Source: Winogradskyella jejuensis (GTDB taxonomy: Bacteria > Bacteroidota > Bacteroidia > Flavobacteriales > Flavobacteriaceae). From it: a stretch of DNA of 64,000 nucleotides. The number at the start of each line of letters is the position of its first letter. The first letter of the stretch is position 1. Where the stretch lies: assembly GCF_900129745.1 (NCBI RefSeq), contig NZ_FQWS01000002.1, positions 62,001 to 126,000 on the forward strand. Reading direction: 5' to 3'. Shown here one piece after another: positions 54,364 through 63,612 of the stretch. Under the pieces are notes generated by a model, which ran no database searches, had not been told where the DNA came from, and saw only the letters and a list, made by a program, of their open reading frames with translations. Position numbers and translations under genes: made by a program.

Positions 54364-54396
54364 AAATTTTAATTCAAAATAAATTTTAATTCAAAA
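54364..54396. repeat. Two-copy tandem repeat, 17-base period
   Basis: AAATTTTAATTCAAAA occurs at 54364-54379 and again at 54381-54396, in the divergent control region between pyrE and the NUDIX gene. It may hold paired regulator sites. Confidence 0.55.
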
Positions 54397-54453
54397 ACCG
54401 TATTGTAAAAAAGAATACATTTACAATTCAGAAATTAAAAGTCAAACAGACTT

Positions 54454-55035
54454 ATGCATACTATTTTTGTTGGTGATAAACCTATTTACTTAACAACTGA
54501 GGTTGATAAAGAAAAGGATTTTAAAGTCTTTTTATTAAAATCGGTTGACCTACCAAAGGTGATTAGGATGCTTAACAGAACAGATTTAAAATCCGTTTAC
54601 CTTGTTGGTAAAAAAGAACATAAACTCCTCAAAAACTTCTTAAAAAAACTCCCAAATGTTATTGCGGGCGGCGGAAAGGTATACAATAGAGAAGGCAAAG
54701 TTTTATTTATTTACAGAAATAATAAATGGGATTTACCAAAAGGAAAAACCGAGAAAAAAGAATCTATTGAAGAGACAGCTATTAGAGAAGTTGAAGAGGA
54801 AACTAAGGTTAGTGGTTTAGAAATTACTAGGCCTTTACCAACAACTTACCATATCTTTAAGCGCAACGGTAGGTATAAAATAAAAATTACGTATTGGTTT
54901 GAAATGAAAACAGATTACGATGGTAAGCTAAAACCTCAAACCAATGAAGGTATTACTAAAGTAAAATGGTTAAGCGAAAAGAAAATTAAAAAAGCTATGG
55001 AGAATAGCTATGCCAATATTAAGCTTCTGGTCTAG
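54454..55035 (+). CDS. NUDIX hydrolase
   Basis: This is a 193-residue protein. The NUDIX box reads GKTEKKESIEETAIREVEEE then TKV; the core Glu residues (REVEEE) that bind metal are present, while the late Gly of the consensus is Lys. The preceding domain of about 65 residues (MHTIFVGDKPIYLTTE) is separate, and the C-terminal half completes the fold. It cleaves a nucleoside diphosphate linked to X, with substrate unknown. It overlaps the stop of the M14 peptidase gene by 4 bases. Confidence 0.88.
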   Translation: MHTIFVGDKPIYLTTEVDKEKDFKVFLLKSVDLPKVIRMLNRTDLKSVYLVGKKEHKLLKNFLKKLPNVIAGGGKVYNREGKVLFIYRNNKWDLPKGKTEKKESIEETAIREVEEETKVSGLEITRPLPTTYHIFKRNGRYKIKITYWFEMKTDYDGKLKPQTNEGITKVKWLSEKKIKKAMENSYANIKLLV

Positions 55036-56780
55036 TTTTTATTTTCTATTATTCTATAAATAGGATACTGCATATGCGCCTTTTCGTAATGTTCAGATTG
55101 TTTGTGAAGCCAATCTAACTGGGCATACCAATTATTTGAAAAATCTGGTTCTAAGCTTTTCTTTAGATTGAATTTTATTTGTAATCTTGGATTTTGCCTT
55201 AATAATAATTGTGCTTTATCTTCCCAAACGTATGGTGAAAATCCTTCTTTTTGCTGTAAAATAGTGTCAAAGAAATTCCAGTTAAAAAATGAGTCTGGAG
55301 CTTCTGGTTCAAGAGTTTCAAGAAGATATCGAATTCCTTTTTGGTTAGTTTTTACTAAATAATCACCAGCCATAAATTTTAATTCTGTTTCAGAGGTTTC
55401 TACTGTCGTATTATAATGCAAATAATGGCCCTCGTAAGGAGATTGGCGTGTTTTGTAATCGGAAATCTTATAAGATTGTACTAAGACTAGACTGTCTTTT
55501 TCAAGTGGAGTCATTTCAATGTTGTTCAACTTTAAACGCTCAATAACATGGTGCATCCCTTGAGGAATAATGTAAACTTTAGGAATAGTAACTTCAGTAG
55601 TTGCTTTAAAAAAGTTTTGATATTTTACTTCCTTTTCAAAAGGTTGAGAGCGGTCGTATTTCAAACGTTTAGCCCCAGTTAGTTGACTTTCTACTCTGTT
55701 ACCTTCAAAGCCTTTAAAATTTAAAGTTGAATATTTTGATGTATCAATCTGCCACTCTAAAGGATAAGTATCTCCAGCGGACCATGTCTTAGTTTGCTGC
55801 TTTCTTAAGTTTGAAATTTTATCACCTTGCTCTTCAGTAATCTCAACCATACTTTTCATAAGCTCATAGGTGCCTTCTACACGTTGCTTGTAAGGTTTTA
55901 GCATATGTGTTTCTACCATCATTCCTAATGTGTTGAATAAGGTTGTATAACCTGTAGAATATCTTGGCGAATCTTTAAACTGAGAAAAGCCACTTTCTGG
56001 TGTGCGATTAAAAACATTAACGTAAGGTGTTATGTCCCACTGTTTAGCTTCAAGTTTTTCTTCGAGTTGAGGCATCATTTCGGTATGCAAATAACTTCCT
56101 AAAACGCCTCCAAGCTTATTATGTTGTGTAAACAAATGTGTCAAAGTATACTGATAATCTGCTCCATTGCTTACATGATTATCTATAAAAATATCGGGTT
56201 GTACCAAGTGGTAAATTTTAGAAAATGTTTTTGCATTTTTAGTGTCTGTTTTTATAAAATCTCGATTAAGGTCATAATTACGCGCGTTACCCCTAAAACC
56301 GTATTCTTTTGGGCCATTTTGATTCGTACGTGTACCAGAATTTCTATTTAAACTACCACCAACATTATAAATAGGAATGGTGACCAAAACTGTGTGTTTT
56401 GGTGCTTCAATTGTTCCGTTGGCAATATCTCTAAAAAGTAGCATTGTTGCATCAATACCGTCTGACTCTCCAGGATGGATGCCATTATTAATAAGCATAA
56501 TACGATTCTCCTTTCGTAGCGATTCAAAATCAAAGACATTGCCTCGAGGACTCAGTGTAACGATATGAAGTGGCTTTCCAGAATCGGTTTCGCCAATAGC
56601 TTCAATATTAATATTATTATAGTTATCAGCTAGAACAGAGTAGTATGCTATGGTTTCCTCGTAAGTAGCTGTTTCTAATCCGTTACTTTTTTCGAAAGTT
56701 GTGGTGAAATCAAAATCTGTTTTTTTTGATTCTTGAGAACAAGAAACAATAATTATAAAGAGAATTAGGAGTTTTTTCAT
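55032..56780 (-). CDS. M14 family zinc carboxypeptidase lipoprotein
   Basis: This is a 582-residue lipoprotein: MKKLLILFIIIVSC is a lipobox signal with Cys14. The M14 domain has the zinc site NGIHPGESDG (HxxE), a later His in DIFIDNHVSNGADY, and the catalytic Glu in GMMVETHMLKP. A C-terminal domain of about 200 residues follows. The full zinc and catalytic sets are present, so it is probably an active periplasmic/surface carboxypeptidase. ATG 56780 is taken because it gives the signal peptide. Confidence 0.9.
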   Translation of the reverse strand: MKKLLILFIIIVSCSQESKKTDFDFTTTFEKSNGLETATYEETIAYYSVLADNYNNINIEAIGETDSGKPLHIVTLSPRGNVFDFESLRKENRIMLINNGIHPGESDGIDATMLLFRDIANGTIEAPKHTVLVTIPIYNVGGSLNRNSGTRTNQNGPKEYGFRGNARNYDLNRDFIKTDTKNAKTFSKIYHLVQPDIFIDNHVSNGADYQYTLTHLFTQHNKLGGVLGSYLHTEMMPQLEEKLEAKQWDITPYVNVFNRTPESGFSQFKDSPRYSTGYTTLFNTLGMMVETHMLKPYKQRVEGTYELMKSMVEITEEQGDKISNLRKQQTKTWSAGDTYPLEWQIDTSKYSTLNFKGFEGNRVESQLTGAKRLKYDRSQPFEKEVKYQNFFKATTEVTIPKVYIIPQGMHHVIERLKLNNIEMTPLEKDSLVLVQSYKISDYKTRQSPYEGHYLHYNTTVETSETELKFMAGDYLVKTNQKGIRYLLETLEPEAPDSFFNWNFFDTILQQKEGFSPYVWEDKAQLLLRQNPRLQIKFNLKKSLEPDFSNNWYAQLDWLHKQSEHYEKAHMQYPIYRIIENKN

Positions 56781-56863
56781 GATGTACATTCTTGTTTTTC
56801 AAACTTAGGCATTTTGAAGCAGAAAAACTTTCTGTAGTCCAAATTTCAGATTATAAAAATGAC

Positions 56864-56871
56864 TAATTTTG
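56864..56871 (+). promoter_or_regulatory. -7 promoter box of ctlX (TAATTTTG)
   Basis: This is a perfect TAnnTTTG box 21 bases before the ATG. It includes an in-frame TTG (56869), which therefore is not the start codon. Confidence 0.6.
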
Positions 56872-56892
56872 CATCACTTTATAAACAAATCT

Positions 56893-57825
56893 ATGCAACA
56901 AACAACAGATACTATTTTGATGATTCGTCCAGTAAATTTTAGGATGAATGAAGAAACTGCAGTAAATAATTACTTTCAGGAAGATTTAGATTTAAAAAAT
57001 GCTGAAATTAATAAAAAAGCGCAAGAAGAATTTGATGCGTTTGTTTACAAGCTTAGAGCTGTTGGGATTAATATTGTTGTAGAAAATGATGATGAATTAA
57101 TGGATACGCCAGACTCGATTTTCCCTAACAATTGGGTGAGTTTTCATAGCAACGGCGATGTGGCATTGTATCCTATGTTTGCAGAAAATAGAAGAAAAGA
57201 GCGCCGAGACGAAGTGTTTATAAGATTAGAGCAAGAAGGTTTTAAGATTGAAAATATTGTAGATTATACCTCCGCAGAAAACGAAGGTATATTTCTAGAA
57301 GGTACGGGAAGTTTACTTTTAGACCGTGTAAATAGTAAGGCCTATTGTGCTTTATCGCCACGAGCAGACGAAGATTTGTTTATTGAGTTCTGCGAAGATT
57401 TTGAATATACTCCTGTAGTTTTTACCGCTAACCAAACTGTGGAAGGTAAACGATTACCAATTTATCATACAAACGTTATGATGTGTTTGGCCGAGACTTT
57501 TGCAGTTATTTGTTTAGACACTATTGATGATAAAAAAGAACGTAAAAATGTAGTGAAGCATCTAAAGCAAGATGGTAAAGAAATCATATCGATTACCGAA
57601 GCACAAATGCATCAATTTGCAGGGAATATGTTACAACTAAGAGGCGAAAATAAGCAGCGCTATCTAGTGATGAGCGAAGCTGCCCATAAGAGTTTAACAG
57701 CTCAGCAAATAAAAGCTATAGAAAAACACTGTCCAATCTTATCAAGTTCTCTAGAAACCATAGAAACTTGTGGCGGTGGTAGCGCGCGTTGCATGATGGC
57801 TGAGGTGTTTTTACCTAAGACTTAA
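56893..57825 (+). CDS. ctlX: CtlX-type citrulline/arginine pentein hydrolase
   Basis: This is a 310-residue pentein protein of the CtlX family. Family blocks are MIRPVNFRMNEETAVNNYFQ, TPDSIFPNNWVSFH, LEGTGSLLLDR, IYHTNVMMCL (His192) and the catalytic Cys300 in GGGSARCMM. Its role is in breakdown or conversion of citrulline or a related ureido/guanidino compound. The ATG start follows a consensus promoter. It is paired functionally with the amidinotransferase-like gene after gltA. Confidence 0.9.
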   Translation: MQQTTDTILMIRPVNFRMNEETAVNNYFQEDLDLKNAEINKKAQEEFDAFVYKLRAVGINIVVENDDELMDTPDSIFPNNWVSFHSNGDVALYPMFAENRRKERRDEVFIRLEQEGFKIENIVDYTSAENEGIFLEGTGSLLLDRVNSKAYCALSPRADEDLFIEFCEDFEYTPVVFTANQTVEGKRLPIYHTNVMMCLAETFAVICLDTIDDKKERKNVVKHLKQDGKEIISITEAQMHQFAGNMLQLRGENKQRYLVMSEAAHKSLTAQQIKAIEKHCPILSSSLETIETCGGGSARCMMAEVFLPKT

Positions 57826-57826
57826 T

Positions 57827-59878
57827 CTACTCCGAAAGTGCGGCTTTTGGTAATTCAATAAAGAATTTACTTCCAATATTTGGAGTACTCTCTACCCAAA
57901 TACGACCGTTATTAAGCTCAACTAAATCTTTACAGATGGTAAGACCTAATCCAGTACCTTTTTCGTTTTCGGTTCCGATGGTTGTAAAGTTCTTTTTAGC
58001 GTTGAATAATTTTTTCTGATTTTCTTCAGAAATACCAATACCTGTATCTTCTACACAAATTAGAACCTTACCATTGTAGTCTTGGTTAGATACCGTGATA
58101 ACGTCACCTTTACCTGTAAACTTTACAGCATTAGTAATTAGATTTTGGATAACAATTTCGAGCATACTTCTGTCTGCGTAAACAAACTCACGGCGAGATT
58201 CGTCAATAAGAATAATACCTTTGTCATTAACTTTCTTTTCGATAAGTGATATCTTAATCTGAAAGATTTCTTGAATATTAAAAAGCTCTGGCTTTGGTTG
58301 CAAGTTCTGCATTTGCGATTTAGACCAGTTGAGTAAGTTAAATAATAGCGATGATGCATTGTTGGCATTTTCGCTTAATTCAGGAATTAACTCATTAAAC
58401 TCTTCTTTGCTAATACCTCCATCTTTCAGTAAATCTAAAAACGCTTTTATAGAGGAAATAGAATCTTTTAAATCATGAGATACAATAGAAAACAACTTAT
58501 CCTTTACTTGATTCACTTCTTCGAGCTGTGCATTTTTAAGAGCTAATTCCTTGTTTTCTTTTGCAAATTTCTTGTTGCTTTTTCCATCTTTAGAACTCTT
58601 GAGATAGCTAAATATTAATAATGCTGTAATAAACACCAATCCTGCTATTAAGCCATAAATTAATAATGTATCTTGCTTCTTTTGGTCTTCTTGTTCGGTA
58701 GTTGCTAAAGCTTCATTTTGTGCCTCTACAGCTTCTTTTTTCTCTATTAATGGAGGCGTGTCTTCAATAGTATCGTCTATAGAAGTTTCAGGAATTTTTA
58801 CTGCTGCTGCACGTTCTTTATCAAGTTTGTCCTTTAACGCATAGTATTGATTTTGCCAATTAAATGCATCTTCGTAAAATCCACGTTTAGAGTCTAAATC
58901 TGTATTGAGTTTAAGATTGTAGAGTAACTCCTCATCATCACCTAATTTTTTGGCGAGTTTTAAAGCTTCTAGAAGTTGATTTTCTGCTAGCTTTAGTCTT
59001 TTATTTTTAATGTTGAGTTCCCCAAATGCATTTAAGGATTTGAGTATGCCCAATTCATCTTTTTGAAATCTGCTATATCGCAATCCTTCTCTTAAATAGT
59101 CAGAAGCTTTATCTAAATCCTCAATAGCCAAATAGGATTTTCCAAGACTCGGTAAAACCGCTCCTCGGATATCTTTTTCGTCTGAGTCTAAGAGCGTAAG
59201 CATACGCTCATAATTATCTATGGAGCGTCTATAGTCATCATTGAGCGCATAGATTTGTCCAAGATTTTTAAGGGAAGACTTCATGCCTTCCATGTCGTCC
59301 AATTCTTCTCTAACGCTTAATGCTTTTTTATTGTATTGGAGTGCTTTGTCTAATTTACCAGTATTAAAATAGGCTTCAGCTAAGTTATTATAGGCTTTAC
59401 TTAAATCGTCTTTTAAATCTTTCTCTTCAAATATTGAAATGGCAGAAAGTGAGTTTTGAAGTCCTTTTTTATAGTTGCCTCTTTGTATTTCTATAACACC
59501 TAGATTATTGTTCACTTTAGCAATACCAAGTGTGTCATTTATTGTTGAGAAATACGAACGGGCTATTTCAAAATTGCTAACAGCATTACCTAAATCATCT
59601 TGCTCGCTATTAATTAATGCTTTGATGTAGTTTGTTTCCGCTAAACCTTTATCGTAATTAAGAGACTTAGAGAGCTCAGAAGTTTGGGCAATAAAAAGTA
59701 ATGCTTTTTTGTAGTCTTCTACTTTGTAGAGTTCATTGATAAGCAGCAATGATGTCTCTACTTTAGTAGAATCTTGGTTTTGATATGCTAAACGTACAGT
59801 AAGGCTGTCTATCTTTGCATTTTGGGCAAAGCTTATAACAGCAAACAGGCAGATGGCATAAATAATAAGTTGCTTCAT
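57827..59878 (-). CDS. TPR-domain sensor histidine kinase
   Basis: This is a 683-residue sensor with signal peptide (MKQLIIYAICLFAVISFAQ), six or more TPR units in the periplasmic region (residues about 50-370), and one membrane helix (LIYGLIAGLVFITALLIFSY). A HisKA domain (FSIVSHDLKDSISSIKAFLD, with the phospho-acceptor His) precedes the HATPase_c domain with NLITNAVKF (N box), VEDTGIGIS (G1) and GTGLGLTICKDL (G2). No response regulator gene is adjacent. The shorter start (59878) is chosen because it begins the signal peptide. Confidence 0.92.
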   Translation of the reverse strand: MKQLIIYAICLFAVISFAQNAKIDSLTVRLAYQNQDSTKVETSLLLINELYKVEDYKKALLFIAQTSELSKSLNYDKGLAETNYIKALINSEQDDLGNAVSNFEIARSYFSTINDTLGIAKVNNNLGVIEIQRGNYKKGLQNSLSAISIFEEKDLKDDLSKAYNNLAEAYFNTGKLDKALQYNKKALSVREELDDMEGMKSSLKNLGQIYALNDDYRRSIDNYERMLTLLDSDEKDIRGAVLPSLGKSYLAIEDLDKASDYLREGLRYSRFQKDELGILKSLNAFGELNIKNKRLKLAENQLLEALKLAKKLGDDEELLYNLKLNTDLDSKRGFYEDAFNWQNQYYALKDKLDKERAAAVKIPETSIDDTIEDTPPLIEKKEAVEAQNEALATTEQEDQKKQDTLLIYGLIAGLVFITALLIFSYLKSSKDGKSNKKFAKENKELALKNAQLEEVNQVKDKLFSIVSHDLKDSISSIKAFLDLLKDGGISKEEFNELIPELSENANNASSLLFNLLNWSKSQMQNLQPKPELFNIQEIFQIKISLIEKKVNDKGIILIDESRREFVYADRSMLEIVIQNLITNAVKFTGKGDVITVSNQDYNGKVLICVEDTGIGISEENQKKLFNAKKNFTTIGTENEKGTGLGLTICKDLVELNNGRIWVESTPNIGSKFFIELPKAALSE

Positions 59879-60335
59879 AAAGCAGTGACTACAACGCACA
59901 GTTTTATATTTAGTTTTGGCCAACTTTCTGAGAGGGATAGGAAAGATGTCTTCAGCAACTTTTCGCTTCGGACGTTTTAATTAATAGCAGACCAAAAATG
60001 ATTAAATGCAATTAGATTTGCTAATTTTTAAGATTTACGACCAAAAAATCAGACAAACTGATGGTTAAAAATCAAAAAAAATTAGACCAATCGACCAACA
60101 GCATAATTTTCGGCAGAATTACACTTTTATCGATGAAATGCACTATTAATGTAATCTACTGATTAATAAATACTTAAAAATAATAATTTAATAAAGTCTA
60201 GACAAATTCTTAGTTAAACTTTATGACTGTTTTTTGCAGAAATAATGTCTAATAATTAAACCCAATCAACGGTTATTATAAAATAATAAAAGGCCTATCT
60301 TTGCAGGCATTAAAAAAGGATAAAAACACTAACGT
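59879..60335. other. Long AT-rich intergenic region before argS
   Basis: The 457 bases between the kinase and argS hold no gene that can be supported. They contain four copies of GACCAA (59990, 60039, 60085, 60093), the last two only 8 bases apart, and the argS promoter box near 60296. No strong hairpin is seen. Confidence 0.55.
60296..60303 (+). promoter_or_regulatory. -7 promoter box of argS (TATCTTTG)
   Basis: A TAnnTTTG match followed by CAGG, 33 bases before argS. The GCA after TTTG recurs at the rpsL and rpsD promoters. Confidence 0.6.
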
Positions 60336-62114
60336 ATGAGTCTTCAAAATACATTAGAACTAAATGTAAAAGCAGCAGTTGCAGAACTGTTTGATGCTAA
60401 TTTAGAATCTGTAGAATTTCAAGCAACTCGGAAAGAATTTGCTGGGGATATTACTGTTGTGGTTTTTCCTATGTTGAGAGTAGTGAAAGGAAATCCAGTA
60501 GTTATAGGTGAACAAATTGGGCAGTTCTTAGTCGATAATGTGTCTCTGGTTAAGGGTTTCAATGTTGTAAAAGGCTTTTTAAATATTGAGATTGATGATT
60601 CACATTACATTAATTTTCTTGATGCTATAAAAAATAAGGAAGACTTTGGATATGCTGATTTAAAGGATAACAAAGCTGTCATGGTGGAGTATTCTTCTCC
60701 AAATACCAATAAGCCTTTACATTTGGGGCATGTTAGAAATGTATTGCTTGGTTATAGTGTTGCCGAAATATTAAAAGCTTCGGGCAAAAAAGTTTACAAA
60801 ACTCAGATTATTAACGATAGAGGTATACATATTTGTAAAAGTATGTTGGCATACGAAAGATTTGGTAATGGGGAAGTGCCTTCTGAAAATCTAAAAGGTG
60901 ATAAGCTTGTTGGAAATTATTATGTAGAATTTGACAAGGCTTACAAAACCGAAATAAAAAATTTAATTGCTCAAGGACAGACTGAAGCTGAAGCCAAAAA
61001 GAATGCTCCTATTCTTTTAGAAGCTCAAGATATGCTACGTAAATGGGAAGCAGGTGATGAAGATGTTGTAGCACTTTGGAAAAAGATGAATGGTTGGGTT
61101 TATGATGGTTTTGAAGCGACTTACAAAAATATTGGTGTAGACTTTGATAAATATTACTACGAAAGCCGAACGTACTTATTAGGAAAAGAATTTATTGCAG
61201 AAGGTTTAAAATCTGGAGTGTTTTTCAAAAAAGAAGATGGTTCCGTTTGGTGCGATTTAACTGAAGATGGCCTTGACGAAAAAATCGTTTTGCGTAGCGA
61301 TGGTACAGCTGTGTATATGACCCAAGATATAGGTACAGCAATCCAGAGAATTAAAGATTATCCAGATGTAGGTGGCATGGTTTACACTGTAGGTAATGAG
61401 CAAGATTACCATTTTAAGGTTCTGTTTTTAATTTTGAAGAAACTCGGATTCGATTGGGCTAAAAACCTATTTCATTTAAGTTATGGTATGGTAGATTTAC
61501 CTAGTGGAAAAATGAAGAGTAGAGAAGGAACCGTTGTAGACGCCGATGATTTAATTGAAGAAATGGCAACTACTGCTGAGGAGATTTCTAAAGAATTAGG
61601 TAAACTAGATGACTACTCAGAAGCTGAGAAAAAAGAACTCTATAAAGTTATTGGTCTAGGAGCCTTAAAGTATTATATACTTAAAGTAGATCCTAAAAAG
61701 CGAATTTTATTCGACCCAAAAGAATCTATCGACTTTCAGGGTAATACAGGCCCATTTATTCAGTATACTTACGCTAGAATTCAATCAATTTTAAGGAAGT
61801 TTAATTCTGAAGCTATTATAAACTTAGATAATATCGAAGTGTCTCTTTATGAAAAAGAGAAGCAATTACTAAAGCAACTAGAGCAATTTCCTACTATCAT
61901 CCAAAATGCGGCGGAACAACATAGTCCTGCGTTGGTTGCAAACTATACATACGATTTGGTTAAAGATTTTAATTCGTTTTACCAAAATGTATCTATACTT
62001 GGAGCAGATTCTGAAGCTGAAAAAACGTTTAGAGTTCTCCTTTCTAAAAAGGTTGGCGAAACTATTAAAAATGCATTCAACGTTTTAGGAATAGATGTTC
62101 CTGAGCGCATGTAG
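60336..62114 (+). CDS. argS: Arginyl-tRNA synthetase
   Basis: This is a 592-residue class I synthetase. Seen: SSPNTNKPLHLGHVRN with the HIGH-type HLGH at 129-132, the KMSK-type KMKSREGT (given as a short block) and the C-terminal anticodon-binding domain (GNTGPFIQYTYARIQSIL). Its N-terminal additional domain is the usual Add1. The stop is followed by the convergent DinB gene. Confidence 0.97.
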   Translation: MSLQNTLELNVKAAVAELFDANLESVEFQATRKEFAGDITVVVFPMLRVVKGNPVVIGEQIGQFLVDNVSLVKGFNVVKGFLNIEIDDSHYINFLDAIKNKEDFGYADLKDNKAVMVEYSSPNTNKPLHLGHVRNVLLGYSVAEILKASGKKVYKTQIINDRGIHICKSMLAYERFGNGEVPSENLKGDKLVGNYYVEFDKAYKTEIKNLIAQGQTEAEAKKNAPILLEAQDMLRKWEAGDEDVVALWKKMNGWVYDGFEATYKNIGVDFDKYYYESRTYLLGKEFIAEGLKSGVFFKKEDGSVWCDLTEDGLDEKIVLRSDGTAVYMTQDIGTAIQRIKDYPDVGGMVYTVGNEQDYHFKVLFLILKKLGFDWAKNLFHLSYGMVDLPSGKMKSREGTVVDADDLIEEMATTAEEISKELGKLDDYSEAEKKELYKVIGLGALKYYILKVDPKKRILFDPKESIDFQGNTGPFIQYTYARIQSILRKFNSEAIINLDNIEVSLYEKEKQLLKQLEQFPTIIQNAAEQHSPALVANYTYDLVKDFNSFYQNVSILGADSEAEKTFRVLLSKKVGETIKNAFNVLGIDVPERM

Positions 62115-62657
62115 CTAAAATTGACCCTTATATTTTAAGGCCTGTTTTATATGTGCTAAATGATGATTGCTATGCCAAGCATAGGTGCCGATTGTTTCTT
62201 CTAAAGAAAAGCGTTTGCCGTGCTCTGGATGAATAAACTCTCTTTTCAAATCGTTGTCATCAAAACTTCTAAGAAGTACACCAAGTTTATAATGTACACC
62301 TTTTAATATATGAATTGGCGCTTCAAGAGATTCTGAATAATCGATAAGTTTTGCCCAGCGGTCTTCAAAATATGGGCGAATTGTTGGCAAGTCTTCAGTT
62401 AAGGCGAGTTTAAACCTCGTAATGCTATTGATATGACTATCAGCACAATGATGTACAACTTGTTTTATTGTCCAGCCATCTGGCCTGTAAGCGTAATTGA
62501 GCTCTATCTCGTTAAGATGTTTTGTGGTCTCTTCAACAGTATCAGGAAAGCTTTCAATATCAGATATCCAACTTTTAATATGTTGTTTTGTAATTATTTC
62601 GGGTTTTATAAATTCTCCAATAGGATATTTTAGTTTTTGGAGTTCAGAGGTGTGCAT
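62115..62657 (-). CDS. DinB/YfiT-family metal-dependent protein
   Basis: This is a 180-residue YfiT-like protein, close to bacillithiol transferases: KYPIGEFIKPEIITKQHIKS, the RPDGWTIKQVVHHCADSH block and the AWHSNHHLAHIKQAL block. The His residues in the last two blocks form the metal site. It conjugates thiols to electrophiles in relatives; the thiol in this organism is not known. Start codon 62657 agrees with family starts. Confidence 0.9.
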   Translation of the reverse strand: MHTSELQKLKYPIGEFIKPEIITKQHIKSWISDIESFPDTVEETTKHLNEIELNYAYRPDGWTIKQVVHHCADSHINSITRFKLALTEDLPTIRPYFEDRWAKLIDYSESLEAPIHILKGVHYKLGVLLRSFDDNDLKREFIHPEHGKRFSLEETIGTYAWHSNHHLAHIKQALKYKGQF

Positions 62658-62707
62658 GAATTGTAGATTGATTTTAATATCTAAAAATAGAACTTTAAGA
62701 CAATTAG

Positions 62708-62738
62708 AAAAAATAAAAGACCGCCATTATGGCGGTCT
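62708..62738 (-). terminator. Terminator of the proteorhodopsin gene
   Basis: AGACCGCCA/TGGCGGTCT is a 9-base GC-rich stem with a TTA loop (62718-62738). An A/T run (A-rich on the plus strand from 62708) forms the U tract on the minus-strand transcript. Confidence 0.85.
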
Positions 62739-62768
62739 CTTACCGATTTACTAACTAATAAAATCTAA

Positions 62769-63503
62769 CTATGCCTCAGAAGTAGAACTTGATGCTACTG
62801 CAGCAGCATAGACCACTAAACCAAATCCTATTTTGTTTATAGCATCACCGATGTTGTAAATTACATCCATAGCTAAACCGCCAAAGATGCCATCATACCA
62901 ACCTGGAGTTCCTGCCATATATCCGATTGGATAAATTGCCCATCCTACAAGTACAAACCAACATAATGTTTTGTGTGCCTTGAGTACTGCACCACCTGCT
63001 TGTACCGCTAATTTCTTTGCTTGTCCTAACCAAATATCATAAACAATTACGAAATAGGCTATACCAGAGATTAATCCCCAAATCTGAGCTTGGTCTCTGT
63101 AAACAGCTTCACCTAAGTATCCTGTTACTAACATAACAACTGATAAAAAGATTAATCGCCACATTAGAGATTTTTTCGCTCCTGCGACTTTTAAGATGAG
63201 GTAAAACTCAACACACATTAATGGTACCGTTAATACCCAATCAACGTATCTGAAGAATGTAGGTGACTCAGCATTAGCTGCCCAGTAATCACGCATGTAC
63301 CAGTAGTGTACAGCTGCAATAAAGGTAATCAACCCAGAAACTAAGATTGAGGTTCTCCATTTTCTATCAAAACTATTCATTGATAAAAAGAAAAAGGCTG
63401 AGGCCGCCATCATTGCCATACATCCTACAAAAAATGTAAAGCCTACATAATCGTCAGTAGCAATTTTGCTTACGTCTCCGATTGCAAGTAATAAATTGTT
63501 CAT
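62769..63503 (-). CDS. Proteorhodopsin, green-light-type proton pump
   Basis: This is a 244-residue seven-helix retinal protein. Helix C has the DTE triad Asp88 (acceptor), Thr92 and Glu99 (donor), as in proton-pumping proteorhodopsin. The position corresponding to spectral tuning residue 105 is Met96, which gives green absorption. His66 is in AAVHYWY. The retinal lysine is Lys224, with Asp220 four residues before it (NIGDAINKIG). The N-terminal part (MNNLLLAIGDVSKIATDDYV) is as in flavobacterial forms. It lies in divergent orientation to blh, with 109 bases between. Confidence 0.97.
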   Translation of the reverse strand: MNNLLLAIGDVSKIATDDYVGFTFFVGCMAMMAASAFFFLSMNSFDRKWRTSILVSGLITFIAAVHYWYMRDYWAANAESPTFFRYVDWVLTVPLMCVEFYLILKVAGAKKSLMWRLIFLSVVMLVTGYLGEAVYRDQAQIWGLISGIAYFVIVYDIWLGQAKKLAVQAGGAVLKAHKTLCWFVLVGWAIYPIGYMAGTPGWYDGIFGGLAMDVIYNIGDAINKIGFGLVVYAAAVASSSTSEA

Positions 63504-63612
63504 AATATTTGTAATTAGTTATTTTGTTTAAGTAAATTTACAAAAGGTTAGACACATAATACATAAAATTTTGTGAAAATTTTTAAACAAACAATAATTT
63601 GAAGCCTGCATT

